Shown: positions 44,413 through 52,428 of the stretch, piece by piece
How the letters are laid out: each line of letters opens with the position of its first letter
Position numbering within the stretch: position 1 is the first letter of the stretch
NCBI GenBank assembly: GCA_047627915.1
Contig: JBLHTZ010000006.1
Coordinates: forward strand, 1 to 64,000
Direction of reading: 5' to 3'
Origin: NORP294 sp047627915
GTDB lineage: Bacteria > Bacteroidota > Bacteroidia > Flavobacteriales_E > Vicingaceae
Length of the DNA: 64,000 nucleotides
The notes under the pieces: model-generated
Databases searched by the model: none
Seen by the model: only the letters and a program-made list of their open reading frames with translations
What the model was told of the DNA's origin: nothing
Made by a program: the position numbers and the translations under genes

Positions 44413-44874
44413 ATGGGAAAAGAATTTGGGGTCGGTGATAAAATTCCTGATTTTACCTTGCCGAATGAACGAAATGAGCTGGTTAGCATCTCAGCGAAAG
44501 ATGCTAAAAATCGGATCATTTATTTTTATCCAAAGGATGATACGAAGGTGTGCACTGCTCAAGCATGTAGTTTTAGAGACTGGCAAAGTGAACTAACAGA
44601 GCTAGGTTATGAAGTGATTGGGATTAGCAGTGATAGCACCGCAGCTCACCAACAATTTATTGCCAAGTATAATCTTAATTTTACCCTTTTTAGCGATAAA
44701 GGAGGGAAGGTAAGGAAGCAATTCGGAGCTTCATCATTTATAGGGCTTATTCCTTCAAGAAAAACCTTTTTAGTAAACAAATTCGGAATAGTAGAGTTTA
44801 GTTACAATTCAATGTTCGAAGATGAAGGTCACATTAAAGCAGTTAAACAATTTATAATCAACAAAAACAAATAA
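44413..44874 (+). CDS. bcp: Peroxiredoxin of the Bcp/PrxQ type
   Basis: 153 residues with the AhpC/TSA fold. Peroxidatic cysteine is in KVCTAQACSFRD (about 46-57), with the resolving cysteine 5 residues later, as in Bcp/PrxQ. FYPKDDTKVCT holds the conserved Pro/Thr positions, although the usual TPGC is changed to TKVC here. No signal peptide, so it is cytoplasmic and detoxifies hydroperoxides using thioredoxin. One base separates it from the dienelactone hydrolase gene, forming an operon. Confidence 0.9.
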   Translation: MGKEFGVGDKIPDFTLPNERNELVSISAKDAKNRIIYFYPKDDTKVCTAQACSFRDWQSELTELGYEVIGISSDSTAAHQQFIAKYNLNFTLFSDKGGKVRKQFGASSFIGLIPSRKTFLVNKFGIVEFSYNSMFEDEGHIKAVKQFIINKNK

Positions 44875-44875
44875 C

Positions 44876-45727
44876 ATGAAAGTAATGAGAATTAGTATTG
44901 TAATAGTAATAGCAACCCTGCTATGGGCTTGTGGAAGTGCTGTTGAAGAAAAGAATACAGATACCGAAAAGAAAACAGATACGGAAGCGTTTTCTGAGTT
45001 AGCAGATGAAGATGGATTTGCTGAAAAGCACGATGAGCCATTAGAGATTGAAGTAGATGCCTTTGGTGAAATGAGAAAAGTAGCAACAGCAAATGGAGAG
45101 GATGCTAACATTTATGTTGTAGAAAAAGAAGGTGCGACAAATTACGTATTGGTTTTGCACGAGTGGTGGGGGTTAAACAACCACATTATTGGAGAGGCTG
45201 ACAGATTATATAATAAATTGGGCAATGTGAACATTATTGCCTTGGATTTATACGACGGTAAGATGGCAACCGATAGAGAAACTGCAGGAAAGTACATGCA
45301 AGGAGCAGATGAAAACCGGATCAATGACATCATAAAGTCAACAATAGGCCAATTACCTGCAGATGCAAAAGTGGCTACAATAGGCTGGTGTTTTGGCGGT
45401 GGATGGTCGCTTAAAACAGCTATAGCAGCAGGTGATAAAACTGTAGCAACGGTTATGTATTATGGAATGCCTGTAGAGGATGTTGAAAAGTTGAAAACGC
45501 TTAATTCGGATGTTCTGTTTGTTTGGCCAAGTCAAGATCAGTGGATTAACGAGGAAGTAGTAACTAAGTTTACAGCTAATATGAAGGCTGCTGGAAAAGA
45601 GCTAGATGTATTAACTTTTGACGCTGACCATGCTTTTGCTAATCCAAGTAGTGAGAAATTTGTTGAAAAAGCGGCGCTAGAGGCTAATGCAGCAGCTTTA
45701 GAGTATTTGAAGGAAAGATTAAAGTAG
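44876..45727 (+). CDS. Dienelactone-hydrolase-family lipoprotein
   Basis: 283 residues. The signal ends in the lipobox TLLWACG (Cys at about 19) followed by a charged linker. The alpha/beta-hydrolase domain contains VLHEWWGLNNHI, GWCFGGGWSLKTA with the nucleophile Cys, WPSQDQW with the acid, and FDADHAFANPS with the His. Cys-Asp-His is the triad of dienelactone hydrolases. Substrates of envelope members are unknown. It follows bcp by one base and ends in a bidirectional terminator. Confidence 0.84.
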   Translation: MKVMRISIVIVIATLLWACGSAVEEKNTDTEKKTDTEAFSELADEDGFAEKHDEPLEIEVDAFGEMRKVATANGEDANIYVVEKEGATNYVLVLHEWWGLNNHIIGEADRLYNKLGNVNIIALDLYDGKMATDRETAGKYMQGADENRINDIIKSTIGQLPADAKVATIGWCFGGGWSLKTAIAAGDKTVATVMYYGMPVEDVEKLKTLNSDVLFVWPSQDQWINEEVVTKFTANMKAAGKELDVLTFDADHAFANPSSEKFVEKAALEANAAALEYLKERLK

Positions 45728-45780
45728 AAGATGTAAGATCTTAGACTTTAGAGATAACCTTAAGTTGAGTGAAATAAAAA

Positions 45781-45820
45781 ATCCCAAGGTTTCGAATAAT
45801 CGAAACACTTGGGATTATTT
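45781..45820. terminator. Bidirectional terminator
   Basis: ATCCCAAG and CTTGGGAT, with inner TTTCGA/TCGAAA pairing around the loop ATAA, form a long stem. It is flanked by an A-run and ATTATTTTT, so it works for both the hydrolase (plus) and the oxoamine synthase (minus). Confidence 0.85.
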
Positions 45821-45835
45821 TTGCGTTTAGTTTTT

Positions 45836-47080
45836 TTAAACAGCAGCTATCTTATCTGACTTGTATTCTCCTGCCAACAATTTTGAAAGTACTTTTTTGA
45901 ATGTTTCAATGGTGTATTCAACATCTTCCAACGTGTGCATTGCTGTTGGTATCAACCTCAAGATAATCATACCTCTTGGAATTACAGGGTAAACCACAAT
46001 AGAGCAAAACAAACCGTGATTTTCTCTTAAATCAAGAGTTAGATTAGTTGCTTCACCGAGTCCACCTTCTAAAACAACGGGTGTAACTTGAGTATTTGTA
46101 GTTCCAATGTTAAAACCTGCATCAACAAGCCCTTTTTGCAAAGCATTTGCGATAACCCATAACTGATCTTTCAGCTCTGGCATGGTTTTAATCATTTTTA
46201 ATCGCTTTCTAGCACCAACAACCAATGGCATTGGTAACGATTTAGCAAAAATTTGAGAACGCATATTGTATCGTAAATAACGAACCATGTCTTCATCTCC
46301 TGCTATAAATGCTCCAATACTTGCAAACGACTTTGCGAAAGTTCCAAAGTAAATATCAATATCATCTTGAACACCTTGAGCTTCTCCAGTTCCTGCGCCA
46401 GTTTTTCCCATGGTACCTATTCCATGAGCGTCATCAACAAAAAGTCTGAAATTGTATTGTTTTTTCAACTCAACGATCTCTTTCAATTTGCCTTGATTTC
46501 CACTCATTCCGAAAACACCTTCAGTAATTACCAAAATAGCTCCGTTTTGCTCAGTAGCTAACTTAGTAGCTCTTTCCAATTGTTTTTTAAGGTTTTCTAT
46601 GTCGTTATGCTTAAAGACGTACCTTTTACCTTGGTGAAGTCTAACTCCGTCAATGATACAAGCATGGGACTCACCATCGTAAACAATTACATCATTTCGA
46701 TCAACCAAAGCGTCAATTGCCGACATACATCCTTGATAACCGAAGTTTAAAAGAATTGAATCTTGCTTCATCACAAAATCAGCCAATTCTTTTTCAAGTT
46801 TCTCATGAAGTGGAGTGTTTCCCGACATCATTCTTGCTCCCATAGGATATCCCATACCCCATTTTTTGGCAGCCTTATAATCTACTTTTCTAATTTCTGG
46901 ATGATTACTTAAACCTAAGTAATTGTTCAAACTCCACTGCAAAACTTCTTTCCCTCTAAAGGTCATTCTGTTATTTATTTCACCTTCTAACTTAGGGAAT
47001 GTAAAATAACCGTGACTCTCCTTTGCATGCTGTCCTAATGGACCTGGGTTTGCATTAATTTTATCAAATAAATCTTTCAT
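45836..47080 (-). CDS. PLP-dependent alpha-oxoamine synthase (probable serine palmitoyltransferase or cysteate acyltransferase)
   Basis: 414 residues of the Kbl/BioF/SPT family. The PLP lysine is Lys250 in FGTFAKSFASIG, with the cofactor-contact motifs VDDAHGIGTMG (about 221) and DGESHACIIDG (about 135). N- and C-terminal extensions compared with Kbl, and the lone context without bioB or tdh, fit the Bacteroidota enzymes that join an acyl-CoA to serine or cysteate. These start sphingolipid or sulfonolipid (capnine) synthesis. The amino-acid substrate cannot be read from sequence by eye. A TACATTTG -7 box lies 23 bases upstream. Confidence 0.8.
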   Translation of the reverse strand: MKDLFDKINANPGPLGQHAKESHGYFTFPKLEGEINNRMTFRGKEVLQWSLNNYLGLSNHPEIRKVDYKAAKKWGMGYPMGARMMSGNTPLHEKLEKELADFVMKQDSILLNFGYQGCMSAIDALVDRNDVIVYDGESHACIIDGVRLHQGKRYVFKHNDIENLKKQLERATKLATEQNGAILVITEGVFGMSGNQGKLKEIVELKKQYNFRLFVDDAHGIGTMGKTGAGTGEAQGVQDDIDIYFGTFAKSFASIGAFIAGDEDMVRYLRYNMRSQIFAKSLPMPLVVGARKRLKMIKTMPELKDQLWVIANALQKGLVDAGFNIGTTNTQVTPVVLEGGLGEATNLTLDLRENHGLFCSIVVYPVIPRGMIILRLIPTAMHTLEDVEYTIETFKKVLSKLLAGEYKSDKIAAV

Positions 47081-47102
47081 TCAATTTAATTTTATGAAGT
47101 CG

Positions 47103-47110
47103 CAAATGTA
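47103..47110 (-). promoter_or_regulatory. Candidate -7 box for the oxoamine synthase
   Basis: CAAATGTA on the plus strand reads TACATTTG on the minus strand, an exact TAnnTTTG, 22 bases upstream of the ATG at 47080. Confidence 0.4.
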
Positions 47111-47209
47111 AATGTAATTTGAATCATAAAAAAATCGAAGTATTAACTGGAAAACCTTGATAACTCGTGTGTTTTGTAAGTTTCTGAATGGCTTGCGAAA
47201 CAATAATCC

Positions 47210-47217
47210 TAATTTTG
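47210..47217 (+). promoter_or_regulatory. Candidate -7 box (TAATTTTG) for phnA
   Basis: TAATTTTG matches TAnnTTTG exactly and ends 16 bases before the ATG at 47234. A TTG lies 14 bases upstream, closer than the usual -33 distance. Confidence 0.35.
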
Positions 47218-47233
47218 TGGAAAAACCGAACCA

Positions 47234-47812
47234 ATGGCCTTAATAGACGATTTAGAAAACAGAAGTGGGAATAAGTGTGAGTTTTGCGGATCAACTGTCA
47301 ATTTAGCTCCATTCTTGGTAGCACCTAAAACTGAAAAAACAACTGAAAACCACGTTTATGCCTGCGAAACATGTTTTGATCAATTGGAAAACCCAGATGT
47401 TGCGGAGCCAAACCATTGGCGTTGTTTAAATGATTCTATGTGGAATGAAAACGCTGCGGTCAAGGTGGTTTCTTACCGAATGTTACACCATCTAAAAAAC
47501 GAAGGATGGCCGCAAGATTTGTTGGACATGATTTATTTAGATGAGCAGGAATTGGAATGGGCAAAAGAAGGAATTGTTGAAGAAAATCCAAATGCAGTTG
47601 TTCATAGAGACAGTAATGGTGTCGTTTTGCAAAATGGAGATAGTGTAACGGTCATTAAAGATTTGAATGTGAAAGGTAGCAGCCTGGTAGCCAAAAGAGG
47701 AACCGCCGTTCGAAACATCACTTTAGTGCATGACAATGCTGAACACATTGAGGGTAGAGTAGAAGGGCAGCAGATTGTAATCTTGACGCAATACGTGAAG
47801 AAGAACGCATAG
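47234..47812 (+). CDS. phnA: PhnA-domain zinc-ribbon protein
   Basis: 192 residues. An N-terminal zinc ribbon has NKCEFCGS (about 14-21) and YACETCFD (about 48-55). The C-terminal 70 residues (DSNGVVLQNGDSVTVIKDLN, VKRGTAVRNI-like strand, RVEGQQIVILTQYVKK) are the PhnA domain. Despite the historical phosphonate name, most PhnA proteins have no proven role in phosphonate breakdown. No phosphonate genes are near. Cytoplasmic; single-gene transcript. Confidence 0.87.
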   Translation: MALIDDLENRSGNKCEFCGSTVNLAPFLVAPKTEKTTENHVYACETCFDQLENPDVAEPNHWRCLNDSMWNENAAVKVVSYRMLHHLKNEGWPQDLLDMIYLDEQELEWAKEGIVEENPNAVVHRDSNGVVLQNGDSVTVIKDLNVKGSSLVAKRGTAVRNITLVHDNAEHIEGRVEGQQIVILTQYVKKNA

Positions 47813-47929
47813 TTTTTTGAAATTGCAGGGGTTTATAGGTTTTAGTTAAAGAATCAGTTCTGTAGAAACTATTTTGGTAGTTGAGATTTAAGTTTATCGT
47901 GATTATATTTAATATTCTAAAACATACCT

Positions 47930-49287
47930 ATGTTTCGAATATGTATAGCCGTTTCACTTGCAATTTTTGTGCTCTCTTCAAGCTTAGCCGCTCAAAATAA
48001 CTTCCACTTCTCGGGAACAATTGAGAATCCCAACTCCGATACGTTGACGATTATCCAACTACTTACCACCGCTCTATATTAGATGAAAATGGAAGTTTTT
48101 CCGATTCTTTGCGAGTTGAAGAAGGCTTTTATTGGTTGAATGATGGAGAGGAAACTACCGAGATCTATCTGGCACCCAATAATGATTTAAGTGTTTTTAT
48201 CGATGCGAAGGAATTTGATGAAACCTTGCAATTTACCGGAAGCTTATCAAACGAGAATAATTATTTAGCACGGAAAGCACTTTGGTTAGAGAGTTTTGGT
48301 AGTTTTTCGGTTTATAGTGTTTACACTGTAAAAAGTGAACAAGACTTTCTTTATTACGCAGATTCACTTTATCAAGAGCGAGTAGCCTACTTAAAAAACG
48401 ATAAAACCCTCAATAAGCAGTTTCGCAGCTTATCAGCGAAAGATGATGAATTAGATCTTATTGTAGCTATTGATAGTTATGCAGGTTTTCGTCGATTTTA
48501 TACCAAGGACGAAGAGTTTAGAAAAAGTGATACCTTCCCTGAACCAATTAGAGATATTGACTTTGATAACCCTAGCTGGATTAATCTTTCTTCCTACCGC
48601 AATGCTATAGTCCATTGGGTCAATCGAAAAGTAGGAGATGTTGGAGTGCAAGAAGGCGAAGATTGGGGCCTCGCATGGGTGAAAATGATGGAAAGGAGCT
48701 TGCAAGATAAAAAAGTAAGGGAAGTTATGTCAATAAACTGGTTATCTAGAATGACTTCTTCAAAAGAGGTAGATTCTGTTTACTTTTATTTGGATAAAAT
48801 GTTGACTCGTCAAGATTTTAAGAAAATGGCACTAAATGCCTATGGAAAAGTGAACAAGACGGCAAAAGGAATGCCTTCTCCAGGCTTTACTTTTAAAGAC
48901 AGAAATGATAAAAATGTAAGCCTCGATGATTTTAGAGGCAAGATAGTATATATAGATATTTGGGCAACTTGGTGTGGTCCGTGTATCTCTGAAATTCCAA
49001 AATTGAAAGAAGTCAAGAACCATTTTAAAGGAAAGGATGTCGTTTTTATTAGCATTTGTCAAGATGATACCCATGAGCGATGGATAAAAATGTTAGATGA
49101 TAAAGAGTTAAAAGGGGTACAACTATATACTGACAACAAAGAAGATTCGTTTTTTACAGATTACTCCTTTAACGGGATTCCTCGTTTTATCTTACTTGAT
49201 CGAGAAGGGGTTATTGTTAATCCAAATGCAAAAAGGCCCTCTAACCCTGAGTTAATTTCAGAATTAGAAGGCCTAATTAGTGAGTAG
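47930..49287 (+). pseudogene. TlpA-like thioredoxin-fold protein interrupted by a frameshift
   Basis: The start at 47930 encodes a signal peptide (MFRICIAVSLAIFVLSSSLA) and FHFSGTIENPNSDTL, then stops at TAG 48080-48082. The rest continues in another frame from about 48050 (YHRSILDENGSFSDSLRVEE) to 49287. Joined, they give about 450 residues: a DUF4369-like N-terminal domain and a C-terminal thioredoxin domain with WATWCGPCISEIP (CxxC). Such proteins are periplasmic thiol-disulfide oxidoreductases. A one- or two-base shift between about 48030 and 48060 explains the break. It may be a true pseudogene or a sequencing error; no restart site is convincing. Confidence 0.75.
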
Positions 49288-49297
49288 TACTAACTAC

Positions 49298-49636
49298 TTA
49301 CTCTTTTGCTCCGAGCAATAAGATTTCGTTTATTAAAATCTCAGTTACATAACGCTTTGTTTTGTCTTTTGCCTCGTAAGATCTGCTGGTGAGTTTACCT
49401 TCAACGGCAACTTGACTTCCTTTTTTCAAATACTTCTCTGCTATTTCGGCTGTCTTACCCCAGGCAACCAAATTGTGCCATGTGGTTTCTTCTACTTGCT
49501 CGCCTTTATTGTTTTTATAGCGGTCGCTAGTTGCGATAGAGAATTTTGCTACGGTTGATCCACTTTCTAGCGTTTTTACTTCTGGATTCATACCTAAGTT
49601 ACCGATAAGTTGTACGTTGTTTCTTAAATTTTTCAT
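49298..49636 (-). CDS. ssb: Single-stranded DNA-binding protein, tail-less copy 2
   Basis: 112 residues from the internal ATG at 49636. The longer frame beginning at 49696 would add 20 residues absent from the neighbouring copy. It is a single OB-fold with the SSB signature NLGMNPEVKTLESGSTVAKF and WHNLVAWGKTAEIAEKYLKKG. Residues 1-78 are identical to the copy at 49680-50018. The last 34 residues differ at nine positions. The protein ends LLGAKE, without the acidic DDDIPF-type tail that recruits repair proteins. It is probably co-transcribed with its twin, 43 bases upstream. Confidence 0.85.
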   Translation of the reverse strand: MKNLRNNVQLIGNLGMNPEVKTLESGSTVAKFSIATSDRYKNNKGEQVEETTWHNLVAWGKTAEIAEKYLKKGSQVAVEGKLTSRSYEAKDKTKRYVTEILINEILLLGAKE

Positions 49637-49679
49637 GTCTAATATGAATTTGTGTGTTTGTGTTGTTATTGTTTTTTGA

Positions 49680-50018
49680 TTAATCTTTTGCTCCAAGCAT
49701 TAAGATTTCATTTACTACGATTTCTGATACGTATTTTTTCGTACCGTCCTTCGCTTCATAGGAGCGGTTGGTGAGTTTGCCATCAACAGCTACTTGACTT
49801 CCTTTTTTTAAATACTTCTCTGCTATTTCGGCTGTCTTACCCCAGGCAACTAAATTGTGCCACGTGGTTTCTTCTACTTGCTCGCCTTTATTGTTTTTAT
49901 AACGATCGCTAGTTGCGATAGAGAATTTGGCTACAGTGGAACCACTTTCTAATGTTTTTACTTCTGGATTCATACCTAAGTTACCGATAAGTTGTACGTT
50001 GTTTCTTAAATTTTTCAT
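49680..50018 (-). CDS. ssb: Single-stranded DNA-binding protein, tail-less copy 1
   Basis: 112 residues, nearly the same as the downstream copy and offset by exactly 382 bases. OB-fold only; the C-terminus reads EILMLGAKD with no acidic interaction tail. SSB coats single-stranded DNA in replication, repair and recombination. Tail-less forms can bind DNA but not the usual partners, so these may serve a special role such as natural transformation, with a standard ssb elsewhere. Two palindromes lie about 100-160 bases upstream of the start and are candidate regulatory sites. Confidence 0.85.
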   Translation of the reverse strand: MKNLRNNVQLIGNLGMNPEVKTLESGSTVAKFSIATSDRYKNNKGEQVEETTWHNLVAWGKTAEIAEKYLKKGSQVAVDGKLTNRSYEAKDGTKKYVSEIVVNEILMLGAKD

Positions 50019-50119
50019 GCTAATATGAATTAAATGTTATTAAATAATTTGTTAAAAATGTGTCGTTGAATTCAATTGACGGTGCAAAGATTAGAAGGTA
50101 GGAAAGTTCGATTCGGTTG

Positions 50120-50141
50120 TTAAACGCTTATAGTCGTTTAA
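50120..50141. promoter_or_regulatory. Palindrome TTAAACG-N8-CGTTTAA upstream of ssb
   Basis: A perfect 7-bp inverted repeat with an 8-base spacer, 102 bases before the ssb start. It shares the CGTTT core with the neighbouring longer palindrome, which suggests a cluster of binding sites. Confidence 0.45.
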
Positions 50142-50145
50142 GATT

Positions 50146-50177
50146 CGTTTGTAAGCGACTAAAAACACTTACAAACG
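50146..50177. promoter_or_regulatory. Palindrome CGTTTGTAAG-N12-CTTACAAACG upstream of ssb
   Basis: A perfect 10-bp inverted repeat with a 12-base spacer, 5 bases from the previous palindrome. Two CGTTT-type palindromes side by side upstream of a DNA-binding protein gene fit an operator pair or a cruciform. Confidence 0.5.
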
Positions 50178-50599
50178 GATATGTTGTTTTAAATGATGTT
50201 TTTAGTTAATTAGGAGAGGTGTAATTATTTTTGATTTTTTATTCGATTTTTCTGTGTAAATCGGATAAATATTGAATCGGAATTGAAATAAAAGGTTTAT
50301 TTCCCATCAACAGTTACAACCTGAAGCGATGCATAAGACCTACAAAATGTCCTTTGAGAATTTAATCCTTGATGTTTAATTGCGCTGCACATGCACTAAT
50401 TCCGTGAAAGGAAAGAATGCTTGTTCAATCAAAAAAACTGAACAAAAGGAAGTTCCGTTTTTTGACACTAGAGAAATTTAAGTAATCAGAATTTACATTG
50501 TTTGGCCCAATTTCCTCAGAGTGATGCCTTCCCTTCGATAGAAAGAGTTATTTTGGAAGGTGTTAGGAATCTAGAATTGTGTTTGGGTAAAATCTTTAA

Positions 50600-52261
50600 T
50601 TAACGAAACAAGGTTATTCGCCCATACGTTGACTTTGGCGTTTTACCTTCGGGTGTATAAACTATCGAATAAACATAAACAGCTGTTGAAGCTAATTCAT
50701 TGTTAATCTTACCATCCCAGCCTTCTGAGATATTATTTGTTTTGAACATAAGCTCTCCCCATCTATTATAGATTGTTAATTCAAAGTCGGTGAGGTCACA
50801 TTCACTTTTGGGAAAGAACGTATCGTTTATGTTATCGTTATTTGGTGTAAAAGCATTTGGAGTATAAAAATAACACTCTCCACAATTGTTCGACGCTATA
50901 TTTATTGTGTCAGATACCGTGCCACATTGATTTACTACATCCACCCAATAAACACCCTCTTTGTTAATTCTTAGAAACGAATTTGTAGAATTATCTTGCC
51001 ACTGATAAGTTGAAAAGGGTGCTGTTGCATTCAAGGTGAAAAGCTCTCCTGGACAAATGCTAGTATCTTTTCCAAGATTAACTGATGACTCAATCAAATC
51101 TACTTGTATTGTATCTGAAGCCTTGCAGCTATTAACTTCAACATCTACCCAATATTTACCTGCTTGGCTTACATTAAAAGCAGAAGCACTAGAGTTATCT
51201 TGCCAAGAATAAGTTGCATTTGCAATCGTGGCATCAAGAATTAAGTTTGAACCTGGGCATAAACCGGTATCTGCACCAAGGTTCAGCTGTAAATTGGTGA
51301 GATTTACTATAATTGTATCTGAAATAATACAGCTGTTTACTTCAACATCTACCCAGTATGTTCCCGCTTGGTTTACAAAAAAGAAAGGAGCAGTAGAATT
51401 GTCTTGCCACCTGTAACTAGCATTGGCTGTGTTAGCATTGAGAGTTAAATCTCCTCCGAGGCACAAGCTAGTGTCTGCACCCAGATCAACAGTTAAATTT
51501 GAATAATCAACAATTATTGTGTCGCTAGCCGAACATCCATTTATGGTTATATCTACCCAATATGTTCCTGGTTGACTCACGTTAAATGCAGGAGCAGTAG
51601 AATTATCTTGCCATAAATAAGAAGCGTTTTGAGTGGTAGCATCTAACACTAAACTTGCATTTTGGCAAAGAGTGGTATCGGCACCCAAGTCCACTTCAGG
51701 AACTTTTTGCATCGTAAAACGTAAAATTCCGTAATCATCAGCAGTTGCAAAATCAGTTTGTCGCACACCTAAAGGAAAACCCATGCCAACAATTTGATAA
51801 TAATATGTGTGATTTGTATTAAATGGGGTAGCTGTATTAGGGAAAAACCAAGTTAAGCCATTGTCTAATGAAAATTGAATTCGGTTGGAAGGTCCCGGAA
51901 ATGAAAGAGAACACCTCGGGTTATCAGGCCCGGAGAAATAGTGCTCCATATCGAAGCCAACGTAACCTGTTCTAAAACCTGCAGGAGAGGGAAACATTGG
52001 TGCATTCTCTACAGTTCCGCATGGGGCAGTCCAATCGTAAGGTGGCCAAATACTATAGGTTCCAGTTGCCTCTATACAATAGCTTTCTCCTGCTATTAAA
52101 TTGACAATATCAAAATCTGATGTAATGGCAGCACCATTGGGATCGTAGGTGTCGTAATTAAAAATATGCTGAGCGAATAAGCTGGAAAAAGAGTTAAAAA
52201 TTAATAAGATGAAAACGCCAAGGTTAAGGAAATTTGAAGGCTTTATGAAAGCGTTACGCAT
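50600..52261 (-). CDS. T9SS type B surface protein with four Ig/PKD-like repeats
   Basis: 553 residues. Signal peptide to about residue 31, an N-terminal sandwich domain of about 155 residues, then four repeats of about 68 residues. Each starts with a motif such as VDLGADTTLC and contains SYLWQDNST and GTYWVDV, with two cysteines per repeat. The C-terminal 85 residues (YTPNAFTPNNDNINDTFF, IYNRWGELMFKTNNISEGWD) are the type B sorting CTD. It is an adhesin or matrix-like secreted protein. The gene has an upstream element shared with the GH16 gene. Confidence 0.86.
   Translation of the reverse strand: MRNAFIKPSNFLNLGVFILLIFNSFSSLFAQHIFNYDTYDPNGAAITSDFDIVNLIAGESYCIEATGTYSIWPPYDWTAPCGTVENAPMFPSPAGFRTGYVGFDMEHYFSGPDNPRCSLSFPGPSNRIQFSLDNGLTWFFPNTATPFNTNHTYYYQIVGMGFPLGVRQTDFATADDYGILRFTMQKVPEVDLGADTTLCQNASLVLDATTQNASYLWQDNSTAPAFNVSQPGTYWVDITINGCSASDTIIVDYSNLTVDLGADTSLCLGGDLTLNANTANASYRWQDNSTAPFFFVNQAGTYWVDVEVNSCIISDTIIVNLTNLQLNLGADTGLCPGSNLILDATIANATYSWQDNSSASAFNVSQAGKYWVDVEVNSCKASDTIQVDLIESSVNLGKDTSICPGELFTLNATAPFSTYQWQDNSTNSFLRINKEGVYWVDVVNQCGTVSDTINIASNNCGECYFYTPNAFTPNNDNINDTFFPKSECDLTDFELTIYNRWGELMFKTNNISEGWDGKINNELASTAVYVYSIVYTPEGKTPKSTYGRITLFR
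50890..51705 (-). repeat. Four tandem ~204-bp coding repeats
   Basis: The DNA encoding the four LGADT-C...WQDNST...GTYWVDV units is visibly repetitive, for example the recurring TATCTTGCCA and CCCAATA blocks. Unit length is about 204 bases (68 codons). Such repeats can expand or contract by recombination. Confidence 0.7.
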
Positions 52262-52337
52262 TTGTTGTCTTAATTAAAATTTACTTAGTTCAAACGGCGG
52301 TAGGAAATGAAAACATATACTAATAATGGTTAAAAGT

Positions 52338-52387
52338 ACTATAAGTAAATTAAACTACAACATATACCAAAAGAATAATTCATATTA
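52338..52387 (-). promoter_or_regulatory. Upstream element shared with the GH16 gene (copy 2); candidate promoter
   Basis: On the minus strand TTTTGG and TACTTATAG are 19 bases apart, a plausible -33/-7 pair. The flanks TTCTTTTGGTATAT and TTACTTATAGT recur at 13936-13975. A leader of about 70 bases would precede the ATG at 52261. Confidence 0.45.
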
Positions 52388-52428
52388 GAATCAAAATCAT
52401 ACTTTTATGGACTAACAATAACTTCCAT

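Larger units (their letters stand above)
50019..50599. other. Intergenic region upstream of ssb
   Basis: About 580 bases without a convincing ORF. The left part holds two palindromes (50120-50141 and 50146-50177). The remainder to 50599 shows only short frames below 40 codons on the strand read and no recognisable gene remnant, RNA or mobile element. The strong upstream position suggests the ssb promoter lies between 50040 and 50120 on the minus strand. Confidence 0.4.

Noticed and set aside
46367..46561. Plus-strand frame within the oxoamine synthase
   Set aside because: Antisense shadow; the minus-strand gene has an intact catalytic lysine and conserved motifs throughout.
49637..49696. Extended N-terminus for the downstream ssb
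   Set aside because: The extra 20 residues are absent from the identical neighbouring copy and would cover the intercistronic gap.
50331..50460. Possible small genes or an element remnant in the ssb-upstream gap
   Set aside because: Frames are under 40 codons with no signal, domain or flanking repeats.
50890..51705. CRISPR-like or other noncoding repeat array
   Set aside because: The repeats are about 204 bp, in frame and encode conserved protein domains of a T9SS protein.
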